From: DATFDN01 sp963762525
GTDB lineage: Bacteria; Pseudomonadota; Alphaproteobacteria; Acetobacterales; Acetobacteraceae
Assembly (NCBI GenBank): GCA_963762525.1
Contig: CAVXKT010000002.1
Span: 372,001 to 436,000 of the forward strand
Length of the DNA: 64,000 nt
Direction of reading: 5' to 3'
Numbering within the stretch: the stretch's first letter is position 1; each line of letters begins with the position of its first letter. Below the pieces are notes generated by a model. It was not told the DNA's origin. It made no database searches and worked only from the letters and a program-made list of their open reading frames with translations. This document shows positions 1 through 9,531 of the stretch, in pieces. Both the position numbers and the translations under genes were made by a program.

Positions 1-582
1 GTTCCCGAAGACGATGCGGGCGCATCGCTTACGATGATTCGGCGCTGCCCATCGGCGAAGGACAGACGATTTCGCAGCCCTACATCGTCGCCGCGATGGT
101 CGAGGCGGCGGAAGTGAAGCCCGGCGATCTTGTGCTCGAGATCGGAACCGGCTCGGGATATGCGGCGGCAGTGATCGCCGAGATTGCCGGGCGGGTGCGC
201 ACGATCGAACGCCACGCCGCGCTGGCCGAGACGGCGCGCAGCCGGTTGCGGGAACTCGGGCTACCATAACGTCGAGGTCAGGACCGGCGACGGCACGCTG
301 GGATGGCCCGAGCTCGCGCCGTTCGACGCCATCGTGGCGGCGGCCGGCGGCCCGGCCGTGCCCGCGCCGTGGCGCGCCCAACTCGCGATCGGCGGGCGGC
401 TGGTGATGCCGGTCGGAAACCACGCGCGCTGGCAGCGCCTGTGCAAGCTGGTACGGACCGGCGAAACCGAGTTCGAGGAGGCGGATCTGGGCGAGGTCAA
501 ATTCGTGCCGCTGATCGGCGCCCATGGCTGGACCGCGGACGAAAAGCATCCCCCTCCCCCCGACGGTTCGATTTCGTGCTAA
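1..582 (+). CDS. pcm: protein-L-isoaspartate O-methyltransferase, 3' part, frameshifted
   Basis: Repairs damaged proteins in the cytosol by methylating L-isoaspartyl residues with S-adenosylmethionine. The 5' end lies outside the window. From about position 30 the frame reads YDDSALPIGEGQTISQPYIV, the family substrate-site block, then the SAM-binding motif VLEIGTGSGYAA near 137-172. A surplus G near 262 (ctcgggctac for ctcggctac) shifts the frame; the rest continues to the TAA at 580-582 and includes FDAIVAAAGGPAVP and GGRLVMPVG. Family identity is clear from these motifs. The last dozen residues are proline-rich and not family-typical, so the true stop may differ. LivK starts 27 bp downstream on the same strand. 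Confidence 0.88.
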
Positions 583-608
583 TGCGCCGCCGAACGGGAG
601 GATCGACG

Positions 609-1779
609 ATGCGAACACTGCTCATGGCCGCGCTCGCCTGCCTGCTGGCGGCAACCGGGGCACGCGCCGCCGATGAGGGGCCGGTCAAGGTGGGCATCCT
701 GGTGACGCTCTCGGGGCCGGGGGCGGTGCTCGGCCAGCAGGTCCGCGACGGCTTCAATCTCGCGGTCGCCGAACGTGGCGGCAAATTCGCTGGCCGTCCC
801 GTGCAGACGGTGGTGGTGGACGACCAGCTGAAGCCGCAGCTCGCCGCCGATGAGGCGAAAAAGCTGGTCGAGTCCGATAAGGTGGATTTCGTGGTCGGGC
901 CGATCTTCTCCAACGTGCTGGGCGCGATCGTTCGGCCGGTGACGCAGGGCGGCGCCATCCTCATCAGCCCCAACGCCGGCTCCTCGGTGTTCGCGGGCAA
1001 GGCGTGCAATCCCGAATTTCTTCGTCACCAGCTATGAGAACAACCAGGTGCACGCCGTTCTTGGGGAGTATGCGCAAGAGCAGGGCTATAAGCGCGCCTT
1101 CCTGATGGCGCCCAACTACCAGGCCGGCAAGGATGCGATCGCCGGCTTCAAGAGCCGCTTCAAGGGGACGGTGGTCGAGGAGGATTTCGTGCCGCTGAAT
1201 CAGGTCGATTTCCAGGCCGATCTGTCGCGCATCGCCGCCGCCAAGCCGGACGTGATCTTCGCCTTCATGCCGGGGGGGCTGGGGGTGGCGCTGGTCAAGC
1301 AGTTCCGCCAATCGGGCCTGGCCGAGCAGATCCCGTTCCTGTCGGCCTTCACCGTCGATGAATCGACCCTGCCGGCGGAAAAGGACGCCGCGATCGGCCT
1401 TTATGGCGGCATGACGTGGGCGCCCGACATGAAGAACGCGGCGAACGAGAAATTCGTCGCCGACTTCCTCAAAACCTATCACTACGTTCCCGGCTCCTAC
1501 GCCATGCAGGCCTACGACGCGGCGCAGGCGATCGACGCCGCGCTCCGCCACACCGGCGGCGAGACCGCCGACAAGGCGAAGCTGCTGGCGGCGATGCGGC
1601 TCGCCGATTTCGCCTCGCCGCGCGGCGGCTTCAAATTCAACACCAACGGCTATCCGATCCAGGACTTCTATCTGGTGAAGGCCGCCAAGCGTCCGGACGG
1701 TCTCTATGAGACCGAGATCGTGAAGAAGATCTTCTCCGATCAGGCGGATGCCTTTGCCGCGGAGTGTCCGCTGCACTGA
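609..1779 (+). CDS. ABC transporter substrate-binding protein, LivK/branched-chain type (frameshift)
   Basis: Periplasmic solute receptor of a branched-chain amino-acid/amide (HAAT) importer. The ATG at 609 follows a GGGAGG ribosome site. A signal peptide of about 20 residues ends at ATGARAADEG, followed by the type I binding-fold start PVKVGILVTLSGPGAVLGQQ. The frame is broken near 1013 (cccgaatttc, expected cccaatttc, one surplus G) and continues as FFVTSYENNQ to the TGA at 1777-1779. Length, about 390 residues, is normal for the family. Permease genes follow after 4 bp, so it heads a livKHMG-type operon. Substrate cannot be read from sequence; LivK-like receptors also bind amides, urea or aromatic acids. 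Confidence 0.87.
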
Positions 1780-1783
1780 TCCG

Positions 1784-2708
1784 ATGTCGCTCTCGCTGCT
1801 GCTGGTGCAGACGCTGAACGGTTTGCAGCTCGGGATTTTGCTGTTCCTGATCGCCGCCGGGCTGACCCTGGTGTTCGGCGTGATGGACGTGGTCAACCTG
1901 GCGCACGGCGCACAGTACATGCTCGGCGCCTATCTGGCGGTGACGGCGGCGGCGGTGACCGGAAGCCTGCTGCTGGCCCTGTTTCTGGCCGCCGATCGGT
2001 GCTTGGGCGGCCGGCATGGTTCTGGAATGGCTGGTCTTCCGCTTCCTCCTCGGCGCCGGGCATCTGGAGCAAGTTCTCGCCACCTACGGGTTGATCCTGC
2101 TGATGGAGGAGGGCGCGCGCACCATTTGGGGCGCGGCGCCGCTGTCGCTCGCGCTCCCCGCTTGGCTCGAGGGCACGCTGCCGATCGCCGGGTCGCGCTA
2201 TCCGGTCTATCGGCTGTTTCTTCTGGGCGCCGGCCTTGCCGTCGCCGCGTTGCTGTGGCTGCTGATCGAGCGGACGCGGACGGGAATGCGGCTGCGGGCC
2301 GGCGCCGCCAACCCGGTGATGCTGGGCGCGCTCGGCGTCGACACGCGCCGGCTGTTCGCGCTGATCCTGGCGCTCGGCGCCATGCTGGCGGGGTTTGCCG
2401 GCGCGCTGGCGGCGCCGATCGTCTCGGTCGAGCCCGCGATGGGCGGCAACGTCCTGATCCTCGCCTTCGTGGTGATCGTGATCGGCGGCACCGGGTCGGT
2501 GCGCGGCGCATTCGCGGGTGCGCTGCTGGTCGGCTTCACCGACACGCTCGGGCGGATGGCGCTGTCGGCCGCACTCGGCACGGCGCTGAGCCCGTCGGCG
2601 GCGCGTCAGGCCGGGCCGGCGCTGACATCGATGCTGGTCTACCTGCTGATGGCGGCCGTTCTCGCTTTCCGTCCGCGCGGGCTGCTGCCGGGACCGGCGC
2701 GGGCGTGA
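1784..2708 (+). CDS. branched-chain-type ABC transporter permease, LivH-like (frameshift)
   Basis: Inner-membrane permease subunit. ATG at 1784 sits 4 bp after livK. The N-terminus LLVQTLNGLQLGILLFLIAA and the NLAHGAQYMLGAYLAV block are the LivH signature. A surplus G near 2000 (gccgccgatcggt) moves the frame; the remainder runs from GMVLEWLVFRFL to the TGA at 2706-2708. It contains the loop GTGSVRGAFAGALLVGFTDTL that couples to the ATPases and several hydrophobic spans. Repaired length is about 307 residues, close to the usual 290-300. It overlaps the next gene by GTGA, implying translational coupling. Confidence 0.87.
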
Positions 2709-3640
2709 GCGGGCTGCGATCGGTCGCGCTCCGCCGGCCGACGGTCGGGTGGACGGCCCTTCTGCTGCTGGCGCTGGCGCCGGTTGCGGCGCGCGCGCTG
2801 GACGATCCCTATCTCGCGGTGCTCGCGACGCGGGCGGCGATCCTGGCGGCGGCGGCGGTGTCGCTGCAACTCATTGTCGGCCCGGGCGGGCTGGTGAGCT
2901 TGGGCCACGCCGCCTTTCTCGGCATCGGCGGATATGCCGCACTCGGGCTGGCCGTGGCAGGCGTGAACGAGGCGGCGCTGTCGCTGCCCGCGGCTGTGCT
3001 CGGCGCCGCCTTGTTTGCCCGGGCGACCGGGGGGCTGGCGCTGCGCACGCGCGGCGTCACTTTCATCATGATCACGCTCGCCTTCGCGCAGATGGCCTAT
3101 TTCATCGCCCAGTCGCTTGAAATTCTGGGCGGCGACGACGGCGCGCCGCTCGATCCGCCGCGTCTGTTCGGGGTCGCACTGGCGGGCGATGGCGTGGTCT
3201 TGCAGGCGCTGACATTGGCCGTCCTCGCGGCATGTCGTGGTCGGCTCCCGCATGCTCGCCGCCTCGCGCTTCGGGCGCGTGCTGCGCGCCGGCGCCGAGA
3301 CCGAGGCGCGGATCGCCGCCTCCGGCATCGATCTGCGCCGGGCGCGGCTGCGCGCCTACGTGCTGGCGGGCGCCGCCGTGCGGCCTCGCCGGCTGGCTGC
3401 TCGCCGCCCACTCCGGCTTCGTCAGCCCGGCGATGATGGAGTGGCGCGTCTCGGGGGAACTCCTGGTCATGGTGATCCTGGGCGGCGCGGGCCGGCCCGA
3501 GGGGGCCGTGGCCGGCGCCCTGGGCGTGGTCGCGGCCGAGGAGGCTGCTGGCGGCGCTGTCCGAGCACTGGCGGCTGATCTTCGGCCCGCTGGTCATTCT
3601 GCTGGCGCTCTGGCGGTCGCGCGCCGGGGGGTTCGCCTGA
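2705..3640 (+). CDS. branched-chain-type ABC transporter permease, LivM-like (3 frameshifts)
   Basis: Second inner-membrane permease. The GTG start overlaps the livH stop. The segment GPGGLVSLGHAAFLGIGGYA and the later LRTRGVTFIMITLAFAQMAY are hallmark LivM sequences. Three breaks near 3229, 3378 and 3543 each disappear if one surplus base is removed, giving ASRFGRVLRAGAETE, then GLAGWLLAAHSGFVSP, then LLAALSEHWRLIFGP, and a stop at 3638-3640. Repaired length of about 310 residues is ordinary. The multiple indels look like read error because the protein is conserved on both sides of each break. Confidence 0.83.
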
Positions 3641-4419
3641 GTCGCGGCTCTGGAGCTGCGCGAGTCTGCGGCGCGCATTCGGCGCGGTTGCAGGTGACGC
3701 GCGACGTGTCGCTGACCGTAGGCGCCGGCGAGTTGCACGCGCTGATCGGCCCCAACGGCGCCGGCAAGACGAGCCTGCTGGCGCAGATCGCCGGCACGCT
3801 GCGCCCGGATGCCGGCGCCGTGCTGCTGGAGGGCGGCGACGTGACGCGCCTGGCGCCGCATCTGCGCGCCCGCCGGCGGCCTCGCGCGCACGTTTCAGGT
3901 GTGCGCGCTCGCCCCCGGCCTGTCGGCGCTCGAGAACGTCGCGCTGGCGGTGCAGGGCGCGGACGCCCGGGCCGCTGCACATGCTGGCGCGCGCGCATCC
4001 CGACGAGCGGCTGGACGCGACCGGCGCGCGCGGCGTTGGCCGAGGTCGGGCTGGCGCGGTGCGATACGCCGGCCCGCGCGCACTCCCACGGCGAGCGGCG
4101 CGCGGTGGAGATCGCCTGCGCGCTCGCCGCCGCGCCGCGTTGCCTGCTGCTCGACGAGCCGCTGGCCGGGCTCGGGCCGGCGGAGGCCGCGGCCATCGTC
4201 GCGCTGCTGGCCCGGCTCAAGGGGCGGCTCGCGATGCTGCTGGTGGAGCACGATATGGATGCGGTGTTCGCGCTGGCCGATCGCGTATCGGTGCTGGTGG
4301 AGGGGCGCATCGTGGCCACCGGATCGCCCGCCGCGGTGCGCGCCGACCCGGTCGGCGCGGGCCGCCTATCTCGGGACGCTTGCGCCCGAAGGCGGCACGG
4401 CCGAGGCTGCGGCCGATAA
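3641..4419 (+). CDS. branched-chain-type ABC transporter ATP-binding protein, LivG-like (several frameshifts)
   Basis: Cytoplasmic ATPase of the importer. Visible motifs are Walker A GPNGAGKTSLLAQIAG (about 3748), Q-loop FQVCALAPGLSALENV (about 3893), a signature with SHGERRAVEIACALA (about 4084), Walker B LLLDEPLAGLGPAEAAAIV (about 4145) and the switch histidine in LLVEHDMDAVFALADRV. At least five indels (near 3667, 3874, 3961, 4033 and 4359) scatter it over three frames. The exact start just after livM and the exact stop are therefore uncertain; TAA at 4417-4419 is the best candidate because a ribosome site for the next gene follows at once. No second ATPase (LivF) follows. Confidence 0.8.
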
Positions 4420-4436
4420 GGAAGGAGGAGCGCGCG

Positions 4437-4887
4437 ATGATCCCGAGCCCGATGACCGCCGGCGTTACCCCGGCCGGCGGCAGCGTCGAAGCAACCGGGT
4501 CTGGAACATCCTGGGCCAGACCTACCGGCCGCTGTCGCACACGGAGTCCAGTTTCGCCTGGCACGCGCTGTTCCCGCCCGGCACCTTCGTGCCGCCGCAT
4601 GTGCATCCGATGCAGGACGAGTTCATCTACGTGCTGTCGGGCCGGTTCGAGCTGCTGCTGGACGGGCAGGCCCGCCGCCGCCGGGGCGGGCGAGCTGATC
4701 CGCCTGCCGCGCGCCATCCCGCATGGCATCTTCAACCGCAGCGATGCCGAACTTGAGCTGCCTGTTCTGGGTCTCGCCGTCGCGCTCGCTATGGGAGCTG
4801 TTCGAGCAGATCGACAACGTTCCCGATCCGGCGGAGGTGGTCCGCCTCGCCGCGCAACACGAGGTGGAGTTCCTGCCGCCGGGGTAA
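4437..4887 (+). CDS. cupin-domain protein (frameshifted)
   Basis: Small beta-barrel metal-binding protein of unknown reaction. ATG at 4437 has a strong AAGGAGG site 9-14 bp upstream. The core reads FVPPHVHPMQDEFIYVLSGR, the first cupin motif with its two histidines and glutamate, then GELIRLPRAIPHGIFNRSD, the second motif with its histidine. Three indels, near 4493, 4680 and 4751, must be repaired to join MIPSPMTAGVTPAGGSVEA to the core and to the C-terminus WELFEQIDNVPDPAEVV. The stop is TAA 4885-4887. Its place directly after livG suggests co-transcription and a role with the imported compound, but the substrate is unknown. Confidence 0.75.
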
Positions 4888-4923
4888 GCACCCCACCCGC
4901 CCGCCATGACACGCGGGTGGGAC

Positions 4924-5084
4924 GAGCGCGTACACAACGGGCGCCGCAGCCCCGAAACCGTGTACACGATCCGGCCCGGACACCCCGAAACCGTGTACAC
5001 AAACCGACCCGGGCACCCCGAAACCGCGTACACAAACCGGCCCGGGCACCCCGGGAGCGTGTACGCAATTCCCCCCGGGCTGCA
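4924..5084. repeat. 33-bp tandem repeat with GTGTACAC core
   Basis: Three consecutive 33-bp units at 4951-4983, 4984-5016 and 5017-5049 share the pattern cccgaaaccgtgtacac followed by a CCGGCCCGG-like segment. Degenerate partial copies lie before (4924-4950) and after (5050-5084). Each unit carries the self-complementary octamer GTGTACAC or a one-base variant. The array sits in the 372-bp gap between the cupin and the hydratase/dehydrogenase gene. One strand stays open as an 11-residue repeat (PETVYTNRPGH) but has no plausible start site. There are no spacers, so it is not a CRISPR. A role as a multi-copy binding site or an expanded intergenic repeat is possible. Confidence 0.85.
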
Positions 5085-5259
5085 CCCCTGGAATGAGACA
5101 CGGAAACTGCGGACGCTGTCCCGCGAGCTTCGGCCGCAAGCACAATCAAACATCGGATGGGATGTTGCCGGCGAGGGCATCGGCACGCCGCGCGTGCCCA
5201 TCGGGTTGGACGCCCCGGCCCGCTGCCCCTATCGTCACCGCAACGCCGGGGAGGAACGC

Positions 5260-7383
5260 ATGTCCGAAGCTGCAGTCGTCCGCTTCGATCGCCAGGGCGA
5301 AATCGGGATCATCACCGTCGATTATCCGCCGGTGAACGCGCTCGGCCCCGGCGTGCCGGAGGGGATCATCGCCGCCTTGCACCAGGGCGCGGCCGATCCG
5401 GCCATCTCCGCCATGGTGCTGATCGGCGCCGGGCGCAGCTTCATCGCCGGCGCCGACATCCGCGGCTTCGGCACCGCCCGCAAGCGCCTGCCGCTCGGCG
5501 AGCGCACATACGACGTGCTGGACCGCATCGACAAGCCGGTGGTCGCCGCCATCCACGGCTATGCCCTGGGCGGCGGGCTGGAGAAGGCGATGGCGTGCCA
5601 TTACCGCGTCGCCGTCGCCTCGGCCAAGGTCGGCTTGCCCGAAGTGCTGATCGGCATCCTGCCCGGCGGCGGCGGCACGCAGCGCCTGCCGCGCCTCGCC
5701 GGCCCGAAGGTCGCATTGGAGATGATCGTCTCCGGCCGCCACGTGCCGGCCGCCGGAGGCGCAAGGCGCTCGGCATCCTCGACGAGGTCTGGCCGGAAGA
5801 CGCCGATCTGCGCGCCGAGGCCGTGGCCTATGCGCGCAACGTCGCCGGCCGCCCGCTGCCGCGGGTGCGCGACCGCGACGAGCGCCTCGCCGAGGCGCGC
5901 GCCGAACCCGGCATGTTCGACGCCATGCGCAAATCGATCGCCCGGCGCGCGCGCAACCAGAAGGCGCCCTATCAACTGCATCCTCGCCGTCGAGGCGGCC
6001 TGCACCCTGCCGTTCGACCAGGGCATGGCGCGCGAGCAGGAACTGTTCTCCGAGCTGGACAACGCCGACGGAGGCGCGGGCGCTGCAATACGCCTTCTTC
6101 GCCGAGCGCGAGGTGGCGAAGCTGCCCGACCTGCCGCGCCTCGATCCGCGCCCGTTCACCGCCGCCGCCGTGATCGGCGCCGGAACGATGGGCGGCGGCA
6201 TCGCCATGTGCTTCGCCGATTTCGGCTATCCCGTGCGCATCATGGATGCCAGCGCGGAGGCGCTGGAGCGCGGCATGGAGCGCATCCGCGACAACTACGC
6301 CACCTCGGTCAAGCGCGGCAGCCTGGCGCAGGACGAGATGGAGCGGCGGCTGGCGCGCATTCACCCGGTCGGCGGCTACGAGGAGATCGCCGACGCCGAC
6401 ATCGTCGTCGAGGCGGTGTTCGAGGAGATGGACGTCAAGAAGCCGGTGTTCCGCGCGCTCGACCGCGCGATGAAGCCGGGCGCGCTGCTGCTCTCCAACA
6501 CCTCGGCGCTCGACATCGATGAACTCGCCGCCGAGACGTCGCGTCCGCGGGATGTCGCCGGGCGCGCATTTCTTCAGCCCGGCGAACGTGATGAAGCTGC
6601 TGGAGGTGGTGCGCGGCGCGCAGTCGTCGCCGCAGACCCTGATCGACGCCATGGCGATGGGCCGCAAGATCGGCAAGCTCTCGGCGATGGCCGGAAACAC
6701 CGACGGTTTCGTCGCCAACCGCTCGCGCGCGCCGTTCAACACCGAGATGGTGATCCTGCTGGAGGAAGGCTGCCTGCCCGAGCAGGTGGACAAGGTGATG
6801 GTGGATTTCGGCTACCCGATGGGTCCGTTCGCGGTGGGCGACCTGGCCGGGCTCGACATTGGTCTGCCCAGCCGCCGCCGCCGCGCCGCCCGGGACCCGA
6901 ATTTCCGCAAGCTGCCGATCGCCGACCGCATCGTCGAGGCGGGGCGGTTACGGCCAGAAGACCGGCGCCGGATGGTACCGCTACGAGAAGGGCGACCGCA
7001 CGCCGCACCCCGATCCGGAGGTGGCGCGCATCATCAAGGAAGTGGCGGCCGAGATGGGCGCGGCGCAGCGCCGCCTTACCGACGAGGAGATCCTGCGCCG
7101 GCTGCTGTTCTGCTCGGTCAACGAGGCTTGCCGCATCCTGGAGGAGGGCAAGGCGTATCGCGCCAGCGACATCGACGTGATGTGGCTGCACGGCTTCGGC
7201 TTTCCCCGCTATCGCGGCGGGCTGATGTTCTGGGCCGACGGGATCGGCGTGCGCGAGGTGTACGACCAGATCGCCGCCTGGCACCAGCAATACGGCGAGC
7301 GCTGGGCGCCGTCGCGACTGCTGCGTGAGCTGGCGGAGAGCGGCACCAAGCTGCGGGAGGCGAAACCCGCGCCGATGCACTGA
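5260..7383 (+). CDS. bifunctional enoyl-CoA hydratase / 3-hydroxyacyl-CoA dehydrogenase (5 frameshifts)
   Basis: Beta-oxidation enzyme that hydrates enoyl-CoA and oxidises L-3-hydroxyacyl-CoA with NAD. ATG at 5260 follows GGGGAGG. Residues 1-190 form the crotonase domain, with the oxyanion-hole segment FIAGADIRGFG and the motif GGGLEKAMACHYRVA, then LPEVLIGILPGGGGTQRLPR. The NAD fold begins near 6164 with VIGAGTMGGGIAMCFADFG. The catalytic His region HFFSPANVMKLLEVV (about 6567) and the C-terminal GFGFPRYRGGLMFWAD block follow. Breaks near 5755, 5980, 6073, 6563 and 6955 are mostly one surplus base. Repaired length of about 705 residues matches short FadB/FadJ-like proteins. No thiolase neighbours it. 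Confidence 0.88.
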
Positions 7384-7389
7384 GCCGCT

Positions 7390-7938
7390 CTACGTCTCCT
7401 CGCCGAACGCCTTGCGGCGAAACTCCTTTTGCTGCTGCGCGCCGCCCGGCGTCTTGGGATCGAACGACATCAGCCGATCCCAGGCGTCATAGGCGGATTT
7501 CCAGTCCTGACGCGCGGCCGCGATCCGCGCCAGTTCGCGCCAGGCAAGAAAGTCGCGCGGCTCGCGCTTCAACGCCTCGCCCAGATCGGCGATCGCGCCG
7601 CGCGCATCGCCATTGGCATAGCGGGCCTCGGCGCGCTGGCGCCAGACGTCGGCCAGATCGGGCTGCAGGGTCAGCACGGCGCCGAAATCCTCGACCGCAT
7701 CGGCCTGCGAACCCGCCTGCTGCTCGCGGTTGGCGCGGGCGAGCAACAGCTTCACCGCCGGCGTCGCGGCGCCGACCCACAGCTCCACCACATGCGCCTC
7801 AAGCAGCGCCGCCGCCTGCTCGGTAGGCGCGGATCTCAACGCGTCCAGCAGACGATCGGTGGCGGCCTGACGATCGATCCGGGGCGCTTGCGCGAGGGCC
7901 GGCGAGGCCGCCAACAGCGCGAACAGAAGCGCCCGCAC
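7390..7938 (-). CDS. small secreted TPR-repeat protein
   Basis: Intact 182-residue protein. The N-terminus MRALLFALLAASPALAQAP is a signal peptide with an ALA-type cleavage site, so it is probably periplasmic. Two to three tetratricopeptide units follow (for example LQPDLADVWRQRAEARYANG and LKREPRDFLAWRELARIAAA), a fold for protein-protein contact. It starts 3 bp downstream of the glcF stop on the same strand, making it the last gene of the glycolate oxidase operon. It converges with the hydratase/dehydrogenase gene, leaving 6 bp between the stops. A specific function cannot be assigned; an assembly or localisation role for its operon partners is only inferred. Confidence 0.82.
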   Translation of the reverse strand: MRALLFALLAASPALAQAPRIDRQAATDRLLDALRSAPTEQAAALLEAHVVELWVGAATPAVKLLLARANREQQAGSQADAVEDFGAVLTLQPDLADVWRQRAEARYANGDARGAIADLGEALKREPRDFLAWRELARIAAARQDWKSAYDAWDRLMSFDPKTPGGAQQQKEFRRKAFGEET

Positions 7939-7941
7939 CGA

Positions 7942-9241
7942 TCAGACCGCCATCGCCGCCGGCATCGGGCCGCCGGCCATCCAGTCCAGCAGCTCGACCG
8001 TATGCACCGCCGGGATGCCGCCGCCGGCGAGTTGCGTGAGGCAGCCGATATTGCCGGCCGCAATCAGGTCGGGCTGAACGGCGCGCAGATTATCGAGCTT
8101 GCGCGTGCGCAGCCGGTCTGCGAGCTCGGGTTGCAGCATGTTGTAGGTGCCCGCCGATCCGCAGCAGATATGCGGTTCGGCCGGTTCAACCACCGTAAAG
8201 CCGGCCTGTCCGTAGCAGCGCCTTCGGCTCCACCGTCACCTGTTGGCCATGCTGAAGACTGCACGCGCTGTGGTAGGCGACGACGAGGCCGGGATCGGGG
8301 CGCGACGGCGCGTAGCCGAGGCGCGTGAGGAACTCCGTGATGTCCAGCGTCAGCGCCGAAATGCGCTCGGCCCGCCGGCGCATCGCCTCGTCGGTGCGAA
8401 ACATGAAACCATAGTCCTTGACCGTGGTGCCGCAGCCGGAGGCGTTGATGACCACGGCATCGAGGCCGCCCTCCTCAATTTCGCGGCTCCAGGCAAGGAT
8501 GTTCGCGCGCGCACTCGCCAGCGCCGGCTCGCGCTTGCCCAGATGGTGCGTGAGCGCCCCGCAGCAGCCGGATTCGGGCGGCATCAGCACTTCCACCCCC
8601 ATGCGCGTCAGCAGCCGGATGGTCGCGTCGTTGATCGCCGGCGCCAGGACGCGCTGCGCGCAGCCGGCGAGCAGCGCCACGCGGGCGCGCCGTTCCCCCT
8701 GCGCGGAATACCGGCGCGCCGGCGGATGCGGCGCCGGCAGTCGTGCCGGTGCCAGCGCCAGCATCGCCCGCAGGCGCCGCCCCCATTGACGCGTATCCGG
8801 GATCAGCGGCGCCGCCGGGCGCGCCAGACGGGCGCCGGCCAGCGCGGCGCGAAACAGCGCCGGATGCGGCAGCACGCGCGCCAGCGCCGCGCGCAGCAGC
8901 CGATCGTGCCACGGGCGGGTATAGGTCTCCTCGATATAGTGCCGCGCGTGATCGACCAGGTGCATGTAGTTCACGCCCGACGGGCAGGTGGTCATGCAGG
9001 CGAGGCAGGAGAGGCAGCGGTCGATATGCGTCACCACCTCCGCGGTCGCGGGGCGGCCGGACTCCAGCATGTCCTTGGCGAGATAGATGCGCCCGCGCGG
9101 GCTATCCAACTCGTCGCCCAGCAGCAGGAAGGTGGGGCAGGTCGCGGTGCAGAAACCGCAATGGACGCAGGTCCGAAGCACCGTGTTGCTGGCGGCGGTG
9201 TCCGGATCGCGCAGTTGCTCGGCGGTGAAGCTGGTTTGCAT
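7942..9241 (-). CDS. glcF: glycolate oxidase iron-sulfur subunit GlcF (1 frameshift)
   Basis: Iron-sulfur electron-transfer subunit of the GlcDEF complex, which oxidises glycolate to glyoxylate. The N-terminal part carries two 4Fe-4S ferredoxin motifs, CVHCGFCTATCPTF and CLSCLACMTTCPSG. Two CCG-type cysteine-rich domains follow, GCCGALTHHLGKRE and, after the break, HICCGSAGTYNMLQPELA. A surplus G near 8207 splits the frame between LLRT and AGFTVVEPAEP. The stop is TGA at 7942-7944. Repaired length is about 433 residues, slightly longer than E. coli GlcF. Its start codon abuts the stop of the small membrane protein upstream, so both are co-transcribed. Confidence 0.92.
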
Positions 9242-9514
9242 TTACGCCGCTTTCGGCCGCAGAACGCGCGCCCGCGCGATCGTAACGCCGAGCGTGACCA
9301 GCGCCGCAACCAGGTAGAGCCCGGACCAGGACGACGGAAACACTCCGACCGCCATCAGCACGAGATACAGCAGCAGCAACGCGAGCGGCGCCGCCATGCC
9401 GGCGAACGCCGTGCTGACCACCACCCGCTCGGGGTTGAGCTTGTAGTAAATCAGCGCCGCCAGCACGAAGGCGACGAGCAGCGGGAACAGAATGAAAAAC
9501 GACGGCACGATCAT
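9242..9514 (-). CDS. small integral membrane protein inside the glc operon
   Basis: Intact 90-residue protein, not recognised as a named family. It is strongly hydrophobic with three likely membrane spans: FFILFPLLVAFVLAALIYY near residues 6-24, AAPLALLLLYLVLMAVGVF near 41-60, and LYLVAALVTLGVTIARA near 66-82, ending in a basic tail RARVLRPKAA. It lies between glcE (17 bp upstream) and glcF (adjacent) on the same strand, so it is very likely expressed with the glycolate oxidase. It could anchor the otherwise soluble GlcDEF complex to the membrane or help pass electrons to quinone; that is inference from position only. Confidence 0.8.
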   Translation of the reverse strand: MIVPSFFILFPLLVAFVLAALIYYKLNPERVVVSTAFAGMAAPLALLLLYLVLMAVGVFPSSWSGLYLVAALVTLGVTIARARVLRPKAA

Positions 9515-9531
9515 CGATTTATATTAGCCCC

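Noticed and set aside
4951..5049. CRISPR-like array
   Set aside because: The 33-bp units abut without spacers and there are no cas genes.
4906..5259. Open frame through the 33-bp repeats in register with the hydratase/dehydrogenase start
   Set aside because: The frame is open only because the repeat period is a multiple of three; there is no ribosome site at its start, whereas GGGGAGG precedes the ATG at 5260.
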